From Clostridiales bacterium (GTDB taxonomy: Bacteria; Bacillota; Clostridia; Peptostreptococcales; T1SED10-28), in assembly GCA_007134725.1 (NCBI GenBank), contig SLKF01000071.1, forward strand, positions 1 through 5,314: 5,314 nt of DNA. The letters run 5' to 3'. Made by a program: the position numbers and the translations under genes. The notes under the pieces are model-generated. The model was not told the DNA's origin. It did no database searches and worked only from the letters and a program-made list of their open reading frames with translations. Positions 1 through 5,314 of the stretch are shown in pieces (within the stretch, counting starts at the first letter, position 1; each line of letters begins with the position of its first letter).

Positions 1-2408
1 CAGCAAATATAAATAAATCATTAAATAAAGAAAAAAGAATCATCGATGCAAATATAAATTTTGCTTCGGAAAAAGCTCAGGTGGAATATGATCCAAAGGA
101 AATATCTCTGGATACCATCAGAAAGGTCATTGAAAAAACCGGCTATGAAGTTTTGGATATGCCCCGGGAGAATAAGATACAGAAAAAAACCGTGAGGGTG
201 GACGGAATGAGTTGTACCGCCTGCGCAAAAAGAATTGAAACCGTTCTTGGAAAGCAGGAAGGGGTCCAAAGTATCAATGTCAATTTCGCCGCGGAGAAAA
301 TGAATATCGAATACCAGGAAGATCAGATCAGCTTTAAAACCCTAGAGGAAAAGATCCAAAAGATGGGCTTTGATTTTGTAGTGGAAGAGGATCAGCCGGA
401 TGAAGAAATAGACCGGGATGAAGTAAAGGTCCAAAAAGCACAGAAAAAGATGATGTACTCCGCATTAATCAGTGGTACCGTAATGGCATTGATGGTGGTT
501 CATATGTTTATTGTAGCAATCCCGGGATATTTCTATATCACCGCAGTGTTAGCCTTTCCCAATATTTTCATTTTAGGAAAACCTGTGCATAAGGGTAGTT
601 TAAATGCCCTGAGAAATAAAAGTCCCAATATGGACGTATTGGTTTCTCTTGGTTCCGTACCGCCCTATATCGTAGGGTTAGCGGCGATTGTGCTTCCCAT
701 TCAAACCTTTATTGAGATGGCAACCACTATCATGACTTTCCATCTGATCGGAAAATACTTGGAAATTCGGGCCAAGGGCCGGGCTTCCCAGGCTATTAAA
801 AAACTCCTTCAAATGGGAGCGAAGACCGCAAAAGTCTTAAAAGACGGGGAAGAAATTGAAGTTCCGGTAAAAGAATTACAGGAAGGTGACGTGATGATTA
901 TTCGTCCCGGGGATAAAATTCCCACCGACGGATTGATCATTGAAGGGAAGAGTACCGTGGATGAATCTATGGCCACGGGAGAATCCATGCCGGTAAAACG
1001 GGAAAAAGGGGACGAAGTCATTGGTGCCACCATTAATAAACAGGGAATGTTTAAGGCGAAGGTGACAAAAGTCGGGAAGGACACCTTCTTGTCTCAGGTA
1101 ATAAAAATGGTGGAAGAAGCCCAGGGATCCAAGGTGCCGATTCAGGAATTTGCTGACCGGATTACCAGCTATTTTGTTCCGGTAATTATTGTAGTGGCCC
1201 TTGGAACCTTCATATCCTTTAATGTATTTCCCGAGTTTCATTTATCCATTGTTCAGTGGGGAGCCCAATATTTACCCTGGGTAAATCCGGACTTAACCCC
1301 GCTAACATTATCCTTTATTACCGCAACAGCAGTTTTTGTTATCGCCTGCCCTTGTGCCTTGGGACTGGGAACGCCTACAGCCCTAATGGTCGGCAGCGGT
1401 ATGGGAGCGGAAAAAGGAATTTTGATCCGTAACGGAGAAGCGGTACAGACCTTTAAAGATGTAGATCTGATCGCTTTTGACAAAACCGGTACCATCACTA
1501 AGGGGAAGCCGGAAGTGACGGATATCATTGCTTCAAAGGGTTTTGAAGATAAAGACGTAATCTACTTTGCCGCTACGTTGGAAAAAGCTTCGGAGCATCC
1601 TCTGGGCCACGCCATCATAGAACGGGCAAAGGATCACAGTATTTCTCTTGGAGACGTACAGGAATTTGAAGCCATTACCGGTCGCGGCGTGGAAGGCACC
1701 GTTGAGGGTGAGTGGATTTACGTCGGGAACCGGAAATACATGGAAGAAAAAGGCATTGCCTTTGAAGGGGTGGAAGATAAACTGATCACCCTGGAAGAAG
1801 AAGCCAAAACCGCCATGCTGATTGCTAAGGGGAAAGAGCTGCTCGGAGTGATTGCGGTAGCGGACCCCATTAAAGAAGATTCTCATAAGGCCATTCAAAA
1901 GCTGGAGTCCATGGGAATTAAAACCGCGATGATTACCGGAGATAATCAGCGAACCGCCAAGGCTATCGGTAAAAAAGTGGGAATTTCCCACGTAATTTCC
2001 GAAGTGCTTCCCGACGGAAAAGTCGATGAAGTGAAACGGTTACAAAAAGAATACAAAATTGTGGCCATGGTGGGAGATGGAATCAACGATGCGCCCGCTT
2101 TAAAACAGGCGAATATCGGGATTGCCATCGGAACCGGTACCGATGTGGCTATTGAAGCCGCAGATGTTACCTTGGTTCGGGGAGAGCTCAGCAGTATTAT
2201 TACCGCAGTGAATTTATCAAGACTGACCTTTCGGAAGATTAAAGAGAATTACTTCTGGGCCTGGTTCTATAACGCCGTAGCGATTCCCATCGCAATTATG
2301 GGATTGCTTCACCCCATGATTGGAGCCGCAGCCATGTCCCTTAGTTCATTAAACGTGGTCTACAACTCCCTAAGAATGAAACGAAAAAACATTGAACCGG
2401 AGTTTTAA
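1..2408 (+). CDS. copA: Copper-exporting P1B-type ATPase CopA, 5' end cut by window edge
   Basis: ATP-driven efflux pump in the cytoplasmic membrane, most likely for Cu(I). The reading frame is open to the left edge, so the GTG at 81 is an internal Val codon and not the start. From the first whole codon (base 3), 801 residues are visible. Residues 1-50 are the rest of a first HMA domain whose CxxC lies just outside. A second HMA domain spans about 64-129, with GMSCTAC at 68-74, followed by an acidic linker. Eight membrane segments fall near 151-173, 176-194, 210-231, 236-254, 390-406, 434-456, 749-769 and 772-792. Catalytic motifs are all present: TGES 325-328, CPC 449-451, DKTGT with phosphorylated Asp493, HP 532-533, and GDGIND 691-696. 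YN at 756-757 and MxxSS at 778-782 are the usual Cu(I) transport-site residues of the CopA subgroup. An intrinsic terminator follows closely. Any copZ or csoR partner would lie upstream, unseen. Confidence 0.95.
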   Translation, partial: ANINKSLNKEKRIIDANINFASEKAQVEYDPKEISLDTIRKVIEKTGYEVLDMPRENKIQKKTVRVDGMSCTACAKRIETVLGKQEGVQSINVNFAAEKMNIEYQEDQISFKTLEEKIQKMGFDFVVEEDQPDEEIDRDEVKVQKAQKKMMYSALISGTVMALMVVHMFIVAIPGYFYITAVLAFPNIFILGKPVHKGSLNALRNKSPNMDVLVSLGSVPPYIVGLAAIVLPIQTFIEMATTIMTFHLIGKYLEIRAKGRASQAIKKLLQMGAKTAKVLKDGEEIEVPVKELQEGDVMIIRPGDKIPTDGLIIEGKSTVDESMATGESMPVKREKGDEVIGATINKQGMFKAKVTKVGKDTFLSQVIKMVEEAQGSKVPIQEFADRITSYFVPVIIVVALGTFISFNVFPEFHLSIVQWGAQYLPWVNPDLTPLTLSFITATAVFVIACPCALGLGTPTALMVGSGMGAEKGILIRNGEAVQTFKDVDLIAFDKTGTITKGKPEVTDIIASKGFEDKDVIYFAATLEKASEHPLGHAIIERAKDHSISLGDVQEFEAITGRGVEGTVEGEWIYVGNRKYMEEKGIAFEGVEDKLITLEEEAKTAMLIAKGKELLGVIAVADPIKEDSHKAIQKLESMGIKTAMITGDNQRTAKAIGKKVGISHVISEVLPDGKVDEVKRLQKEYKIVAMVGDGINDAPALKQANIGIAIGTGTDVAIEAADVTLVRGELSSIITAVNLSRLTFRKIKENYFWAWFYNAVAIPIAIMGLLHPMIGAAAMSLSSLNVVYNSLRMKRKNIEPEF

Positions 2409-2428
2409 AACAAGGGAAAGCTAAAAGC

Positions 2429-2471
2429 AAAAACCTTACATCCTTATAAGACAGGATGTAAGGTTTTTTTT
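2429..2471 (+). terminator. Intrinsic terminator after copA
   Basis: A perfect inverted repeat has arms at 2429-2444 and 2453-2468, an 8-base loop, and ends in eight T (2464-2471). The core of the stem, ACCTTACATCCT paired with AGGATGTAAGGT, is G/C-containing, and the A/T outer pairs overlap the T run. It begins 20 bases after the copA stop codon and closes that transcription unit before the ClC gene. Confidence 0.93.
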
Positions 2472-2507
2472 ATGAAGTTATAAGAAAACAAAGATATATT
2501 TTTACTT

Positions 2508-2536
2508 ATGGTATAAATTTTCCGATATGTTATAAT
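2508..2536 (+). promoter_or_regulatory. Probable sigma-A extended -10 promoter for the ClC gene
   Basis: A consensus TATAAT lies at 2531-2536, preceded by TG at 2528-2529 with one base between, which is the extended -10 arrangement. No good -35 hexamer lies 16-18 bases upstream; the best-placed bases (about 2508-2513) are a poor match. Extended -10 promoters often tolerate this. Transcription would begin near 2543, giving a leader of about 70 bases. The position, directly after the copA terminator and before the ClC gene, fits. The stretch is very A/T-rich, so a chance match is possible. Confidence 0.5.
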
Positions 2537-2598
2537 TATTTTTTATCTAAAAATGGAATAAAATTGATTTAAATAGAATCGATAAATGTCAATAACAT

Positions 2599-2606
2599 AA
2601 GGAGGG
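2599..2606 (+). promoter_or_regulatory. Ribosome binding site of the ClC gene
   Basis: AAGGAGGG lies seven bases before the ATG at 2614, close to ideal Shine-Dalgarno sequence and spacing. It fixes the start of the ClC reading frame. Confidence 0.9.
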
Positions 2607-2613
2607 ATAGATT

Positions 2614-3897
2614 ATGCCGAAATCTATGAGCTATATCAAAGGATATATGGGAAAGTGGCTGACGTTTGCAACTATTATCGGAATTGCAGGAGGGTTGTCG
2701 GCACTGGCCTTAAATACGGCCATTATCTGGATTTCAGAAATTGGTGGACAGGTTCCAATATTTTTAGCACCGATAATCGGAGGAGTACTGGTTATGTTGA
2801 TCTTTCAGATCGATGATCAAATCCTGGGATCGGGAACCAATAAATATATTCTCAGTGTAAACTTATATCAAGGAAAACTTCGGAGTAGAACCTGGGTATC
2901 CAAGCTCTTGGCCTCGGCGGCAACCATCGGATTTCGCGGCAGTGGCGGGGTGGAAGGTCCCATGCTTCTAATGGGAGGGAGCATAGCCAATACTCTTACC
3001 AAGCTGCCCTATATAAATCGATGGATTGATAAGGAAGACCATCGTATTCTGACGGTCTGCGGTGCAGCCGGAGCGATTGGAGCGATTTTTCGCTCCCCAT
3101 TAGGTGGAGGCATCTTTGCAGCGGAGTTGCTCTATCGAACATCGCTTCATTATCATGATATGTTTCCCGCAATTCTTTCATCCACCATGGGTTTTGTTAT
3201 TTACAGCACTTTAGGCAATACGGAACCGATTTTTTCCATTCCTGCCTATATTCCCAATCCTTCCAACATTTTATATTTTGTTCTGGCGGGGGTGTTAGCC
3301 GGGTATGTCTCGCTGATTTTTAAAATGGTTTTTCACAGTATTGAAAAATTAGGGAATCTATTAGGGGCAATAGTTGCTAGAAAGTACCTTCCTATTTTGG
3401 GAGGGATGCTAACCGGTATGTTTTTGATCTTCTTTCCGGAAGCAGGAGGAACAGGCTCCAGTTTTATTCAAGAGTTAATCGACGGCTCCTTTGCAACGCA
3501 ATTTCTGATTTTGTTACTGGGGGCAAAAATCTTGGCAACGGCTTTTACGGTTGGTCTTGGAGGCAGCGCCGGCCTCGTTATTCCCGCCCTATTTATTGGA
3601 GCCGTAACCGGTGGAATTCTCGGGAATTTTTTTGCGGTAGAAGGCTCGGGACTGGCCTCCTCCTTGGTAATATCGGGAATGGCCGCAAGTTTGGCAAGTA
3701 TTGCCAACGTTCCCATAGCCGCATCGGTTATGTTGATTGAAATGGTTGGTTTTCAAGTAGGGGTTCCTGCGGTCATCGGCAGTGTGCTGGGATACATTGT
3801 AGGGCAGAGAAAAATTGTTTACGGAACCATGCGAAGTCAGGATCCGGATTTCCGTCCCGGAAAGGATTTTCGTAAAACCGACCGTTATTTTGAATAA
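2614..3897 (+). CDS. ClC-family chloride channel or H+/Cl- antiporter, no CBS domains
   Basis: A 427-residue, almost entirely hydrophobic protein that covers only the ClC membrane core and lacks C-terminal CBS domains. By family knowledge it moves chloride or a similar anion across the cytoplasmic membrane. The three anion-site regions are recognisable: GSGTN at 72-76 (GSGIP in E. coli ClC-ec1), GGVEGP at 111-116 (GREGP in ec1) with gating Glu114, and GLVIP at 320-324 (GxFxP). Ser73 and Tyr403 align by eye with the two residues that coordinate the central chloride in ec1 (Ser107, Tyr445). PLGGGIFAAELLYR at 162-175 places Glu171 at ec1 Glu202 and Leu172 at Glu203, the internal proton-transfer Glu, so channel versus antiporter is open. 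VPIAASVMLIEM (366-377) matches the conserved late helix. The ATG is fixed by a strong ribosome binding site. No fluoride-riboswitch-like leader is apparent, so a fluoride-specific role is not supported. Confidence 0.9.
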   Translation: MPKSMSYIKGYMGKWLTFATIIGIAGGLSALALNTAIIWISEIGGQVPIFLAPIIGGVLVMLIFQIDDQILGSGTNKYILSVNLYQGKLRSRTWVSKLLASAATIGFRGSGGVEGPMLLMGGSIANTLTKLPYINRWIDKEDHRILTVCGAAGAIGAIFRSPLGGGIFAAELLYRTSLHYHDMFPAILSSTMGFVIYSTLGNTEPIFSIPAYIPNPSNILYFVLAGVLAGYVSLIFKMVFHSIEKLGNLLGAIVARKYLPILGGMLTGMFLIFFPEAGGTGSSFIQELIDGSFATQFLILLLGAKILATAFTVGLGGSAGLVIPALFIGAVTGGILGNFFAVEGSGLASSLVISGMAASLASIANVPIAASVMLIEMVGFQVGVPAVIGSVLGYIVGQRKIVYGTMRSQDPDFRPGKDFRKTDRYFE

Positions 3898-3938
3898 AAC
3901 CCCATAATAGAGTAAAGTGGGTCTTATGGGAGAAAAAC

Positions 3939-3968
3939 TTGGTACTTTAATCATCTTTTGGGTAATAT
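3939..3968 (+). promoter_or_regulatory. Weak candidate promoter for the PF06541 gene
   Basis: TTGGTA (3939-3944) and TAATAT (3963-3968) each match four of six consensus bases, with an 18-base spacer. If used, transcription would start near 3975 and the leader would contain the inverted repeats at 4008-4053. A competing -10-like GATAAT at 4047-4052 matches five of six bases but has no good -35. Read-through from the ClC promoter is a third option. This is a tentative call. Confidence 0.25.
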
Positions 3969-4070
3969 TTAAGCAATACCTTATGCTTAACTTACTAGGA
4001 TGAATAGGATCGATCAAAAATTATCGATCGGATCAAGTATTATCTGGATAATAAAAAAGAATGTAAAGCA

Positions 4071-4079
4071 AGGAGGAGG
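4071..4079 (+). promoter_or_regulatory. Ribosome binding site deciding a GTG start
   Basis: AGGAGGAGG ends five bases before the GTG at 4085. An ATG at 4080 directly abuts this site but runs into TGA after two codons, and the frame of the GTG is blocked by a stop at 4064-4066. GTG 4085 is therefore the first usable start and is well placed. Confidence 0.85.
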
Positions 4080-4084
4080 ATGGA

Positions 4085-4906
4085 GTGATCTTTGGTGAAA
4101 ACGCAACCTATTGGATTGCTTACTTTATAATTTACAGTTTTCTAGGATGGCTCGTGGAAGTCCTTCATGCTTATAAAAGAAGCGGAGGATGGGTTAACCG
4201 AGGGTTTATTAAAGGACCCTTCTGTCCGATTTACGGTTTTGGCGGCTTATTGCTTTTAGTCGTATTATCTCCGATTAGGGAAAATTGGTTCAGTCTGTTT
4301 TTGGGAGCGGTTCTTTTAATTACTTTGTTGGAATTTGTCACGGGTTTGGTTCTGGAAACCCTGTTCGGTGCAAAGTGGTGGGATTATCAGGATATGAAAT
4401 TCCATATTAAAGGATATGTTTGTCCAAGATATTCCCTTCTTTTCGGGGTGTTGGCCGTGGTGACCATAAAAGGAATTCATCCCTTTGTGGAAACCGCCGT
4501 TGAAGGAACACCGTTACTGTATTTACAGACCGCAAGTTTAATTCTCCTTACTTATTTAGTGGTGGACTTTATTCAGACTGTCCTGGAGATCATCGGAATG
4601 AATCAAATGCTTCGGGAACTTCAGCAAAAAATCGAAGAGTTACGGCAACTGGAAATTCGGGAAACCCTATTGAAGGAGCGAAAAGAAAAACTGGGGCAAA
4701 TGGAAAAGCAGGTAGAAGAAGTGGAAGTACGACTGAATATGATCAAAGAGCACTTCAAAGAGCTGAAAATAGAATATGAAGCCATGCTGAGAGCCGGATT
4801 GGCTCGTTATCGGCGAATTTTAAAAGCCTTTCCGAAGTTTCAGTCAAAACGTTTTCAAAAGGGATATAAGAAACTAAAGGAACGGTTTCGGAGTCTTAAG
4901 AATTGA
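4085..4906 (+). CDS. PF06541-family membrane protein (putative ABC transporter permease, CmpB-like) with coiled-coil tail
   Basis: A 273-residue membrane protein. The N-terminal 170 residues carry the hallmarks of PF06541: an early SFLGWLVEV helix (18-26), GFIKGPFCPIYGFG (40-53), LEFVTGLVLETLF with KWWDY (82-101), and a GYVCPRYSLLFG helix start (110-121). Membrane segments are likely near 7-26, 50-62, 68-92, 115-128 and 143-168. Database entries call this family a putative ABC transporter permease, but no ATP-binding partner lies in the window and the transport role is unproven; I do not infer a substrate. Residues about 172-236 are rich in Glu, Lys, Leu and Gln and look like a cytoplasmic coiled coil. 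The last 33 residues hold 14 Lys/Arg and one acidic residue. The start is GTG, fixed by AGGAGGAGG. The gene lies downstream of the ClC gene in the same direction and may be co-transcribed with it. It ends at a bidirectional terminator. Confidence 0.85.
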   Translation: MIFGENATYWIAYFIIYSFLGWLVEVLHAYKRSGGWVNRGFIKGPFCPIYGFGGLLLLVVLSPIRENWFSLFLGAVLLITLLEFVTGLVLETLFGAKWWDYQDMKFHIKGYVCPRYSLLFGVLAVVTIKGIHPFVETAVEGTPLLYLQTASLILLTYLVVDFIQTVLEIIGMNQMLRELQQKIEELRQLEIRETLLKERKEKLGQMEKQVEEVEVRLNMIKEHFKELKIEYEAMLRAGLARYRRILKAFPKFQSKRFQKGYKKLKERFRSLKN

Positions 4907-4925
4907 TAATCAATAAGGGAGATAT

Positions 4926-4964
4926 AAAAAAAGTGTAGTCGGGATTATCCGACTACACTTTTTT
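4926..4964. terminator. Bidirectional intrinsic terminator between converging genes
   Basis: Perfect 16-base arms at 4927-4942 and 4949-4964 enclose a 6-base loop. The G/C-containing core (GTGTAGTCGG paired with CCGACTACAC) is flanked by seven A (4926-4932) on the left and six T (4959-4964) on the right. It therefore presents a hairpin followed by a T run when read from either strand. It sits in the 61-base gap between the stop codons of the PF06541 gene (plus) and the hemolysin III gene (minus), and serves both. Confidence 0.93.
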
Positions 4965-4967
4965 GCA

Positions 4968-5314
4968 TTAGGCCTCCATAGGCAGGATGTAAAAATACAT
5001 CAGGAAAAAGTGGAAAAGACTGCCCAGCATTACAAAAATATGAAAGATTTCATGGAATCCGAAATGCTCCGTGGTGATATTCGGTCGTTTTAAACCATAG
5101 ATGATCGCTCCCACGCTGTAAAAAAGACCTCCAAGAAAGAGGTAAACAAAGCCACCAAAGGATAGAGCCTGATAAATCGGTAGAATAGCCACAACCACCA
5201 ACCAGCCCATAAGCAAATAGATTCCCGTGGAGAACCATCGGGGTGCGTTAATCCAAAAGGCTTTGAGGAAAATGCCTCCCAGGGCAAAGGTCCAGATGCC
5301 CAACAACATCCCTG
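4968..5314 (-). CDS. trhA: Hemolysin III / PAQR-family membrane protein TrhA, C-terminal part, cut by window edge
   Basis: The last 113 residues (counted from the Met codon at 5307-5309) of a hemolysin III/PAQR seven-helix membrane protein. The frame stays open past that ATG to the right edge, and about 100 N-terminal residues are missing compared with a typical member of a little over 200, so this Met is internal. Visible family marks are RWFSTGIYLLMGW (24-36), a GGLFYSVGAIIYGLKRP segment (60-76), and HEIFH (86-90) followed by His100. In PAQR proteins the HxxxH pair in the last helix helps bind a catalytic zinc; the other ligands lie in the unseen half. About four of the seven helices are present (near 1-19, 24-44, 50-73, 86-108). 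Bacterial members are linked to membrane-lipid homeostasis, and the 'hemolysin' name comes from one Bacillus cereus protein. The gene converges on the PF06541 gene. Confidence 0.92.
   Translation of the reverse strand, partial: GMLLGIWTFALGGIFLKAFWINAPRWFSTGIYLLMGWLVVVAILPIYQALSFGGFVYLFLGGLFYSVGAIIYGLKRPNITTEHFGFHEIFHIFVMLGSLFHFFLMYFYILPMEA

Larger units (their letters stand above)
3898..4084 (+). other. Spacer with four short inverted repeats and no clear terminator
   Basis: This A/T-rich gap separates the ClC and PF06541 genes. It holds four inverted repeats: CCCATAA/TTATGGG (3901-3907 and 3924-3930, loop 16); TTAAGCA/TGCTTAA (3969-3975 and 3984-3990, loop 8, extendable with one bulge); GATCGAT/ATCGATC (4008-4014 and 4023-4029, loop 8); and TATTATC/GATAATA (4038-4044 and 4047-4053, separated by two bases). 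None is followed by a T run, so none is a standard intrinsic terminator. The first, just after the ClC stop, could be a weak one. The last two could lie in the leader of the next gene, or be operator-like sites. Their roles are unknown. Confidence 0.5.

Noticed and set aside
809..2128. Several minus-strand open frames of 60-152 codons inside copA
   Set aside because: They are antisense shadows of a strongly supported gene and show no recognisable domains.
2543..2613. Riboswitch (for example fluoride or guanidine type) in the ClC leader
   Set aside because: The leader is short and A/T-rich. The only structure found is a weak ATTGATT/AATCGAT repeat (2563-2569 and 2577-2583, one G-T pair), and no conserved riboswitch motif is visible.
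3901..3930. Intrinsic terminator for the ClC gene
   Set aside because: The 7-bp stem has a 16-base loop and is followed by AGAAAAACTT, not a T run, so it is at best a weak or factor-assisted site.
2996..4017. Minus-strand open frames of 61-142 codons overlapping the ClC gene
   Set aside because: They are shadows of the ClC reading frame, and the longest merely extends into the A/T-rich spacer without family features.
4008..4034. GATC-rich cluster as a replication or methylation signal
   Set aside because: Three GATC sites occur within 27 bases, but they are explained by the short inverted repeat and there is no DnaA box, repeat array or partner gene.
4000..4098. Possible 32-codon ORF on the plus strand, overlapping the start of the PF06541 gene
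   Set aside because: It has no proper ribosome binding site, its composition follows the inverted repeats it crosses, and it runs through the downstream gene's own ribosome binding site. It looks like chance.

Overview
The window is ordinary chromosomal DNA that looks like a low-to-moderate G+C Gram-positive bacterium, most likely an anaerobic Clostridia-type Bacillota. The reasons are the A/T-rich spacers, strong AGGAGG-type ribosome binding sites, a GTG start, hairpin-plus-T-run terminators, and proteins whose motif variants resemble clostridial family members. This placement is inferred from style and protein flavour, not from a marker gene.

Layout. (1) Bases 1-2408, plus strand: a copper-exporting P1B-type ATPase (CopA type). 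It is cut by the left edge inside the first of two N-terminal heavy-metal-associated (HMA) domains. A strong intrinsic terminator follows at 2429-2471. (2) Bases 2472-2613: a spacer with an extended -10 promoter and a strong ribosome binding site. (3) Bases 2614-3897, plus strand: a compact ClC-family anion channel/transporter without CBS domains. (4) Bases 3898-4084: a spacer of 187 bases with no T-run terminator but four short inverted repeats. (5) Bases 4085-4906, plus strand, GTG start: a membrane protein of the PF06541 family ('putative ABC transporter permease', CmpB-like) with a long C-terminal coiled coil and a very basic tail. (6) Bases 4926-4964: a near-perfect hairpin with A and T tracts on its two sides, serving both converging genes. 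(7) Bases 4968-5314, minus strand: the C-terminal half of a hemolysin III/PAQR (TrhA) membrane protein, cut by the right edge.

All four genes encode integral membrane proteins, but they belong to unrelated families and nothing indicates one pathway. copA is closed off by its own terminator. The ClC and PF06541 genes could share a transcript because no clear terminator separates them. I see no mobile element, CRISPR array, tRNA, rRNA or recognisable riboswitch, and no convincing sign of a new system. The points most worth a second look are the divergent ClC motifs, the coiled-coil/basic extension on the PF06541 protein, the long outer loop in CopA, and the inverted-repeat-rich spacer before the PF06541 gene.
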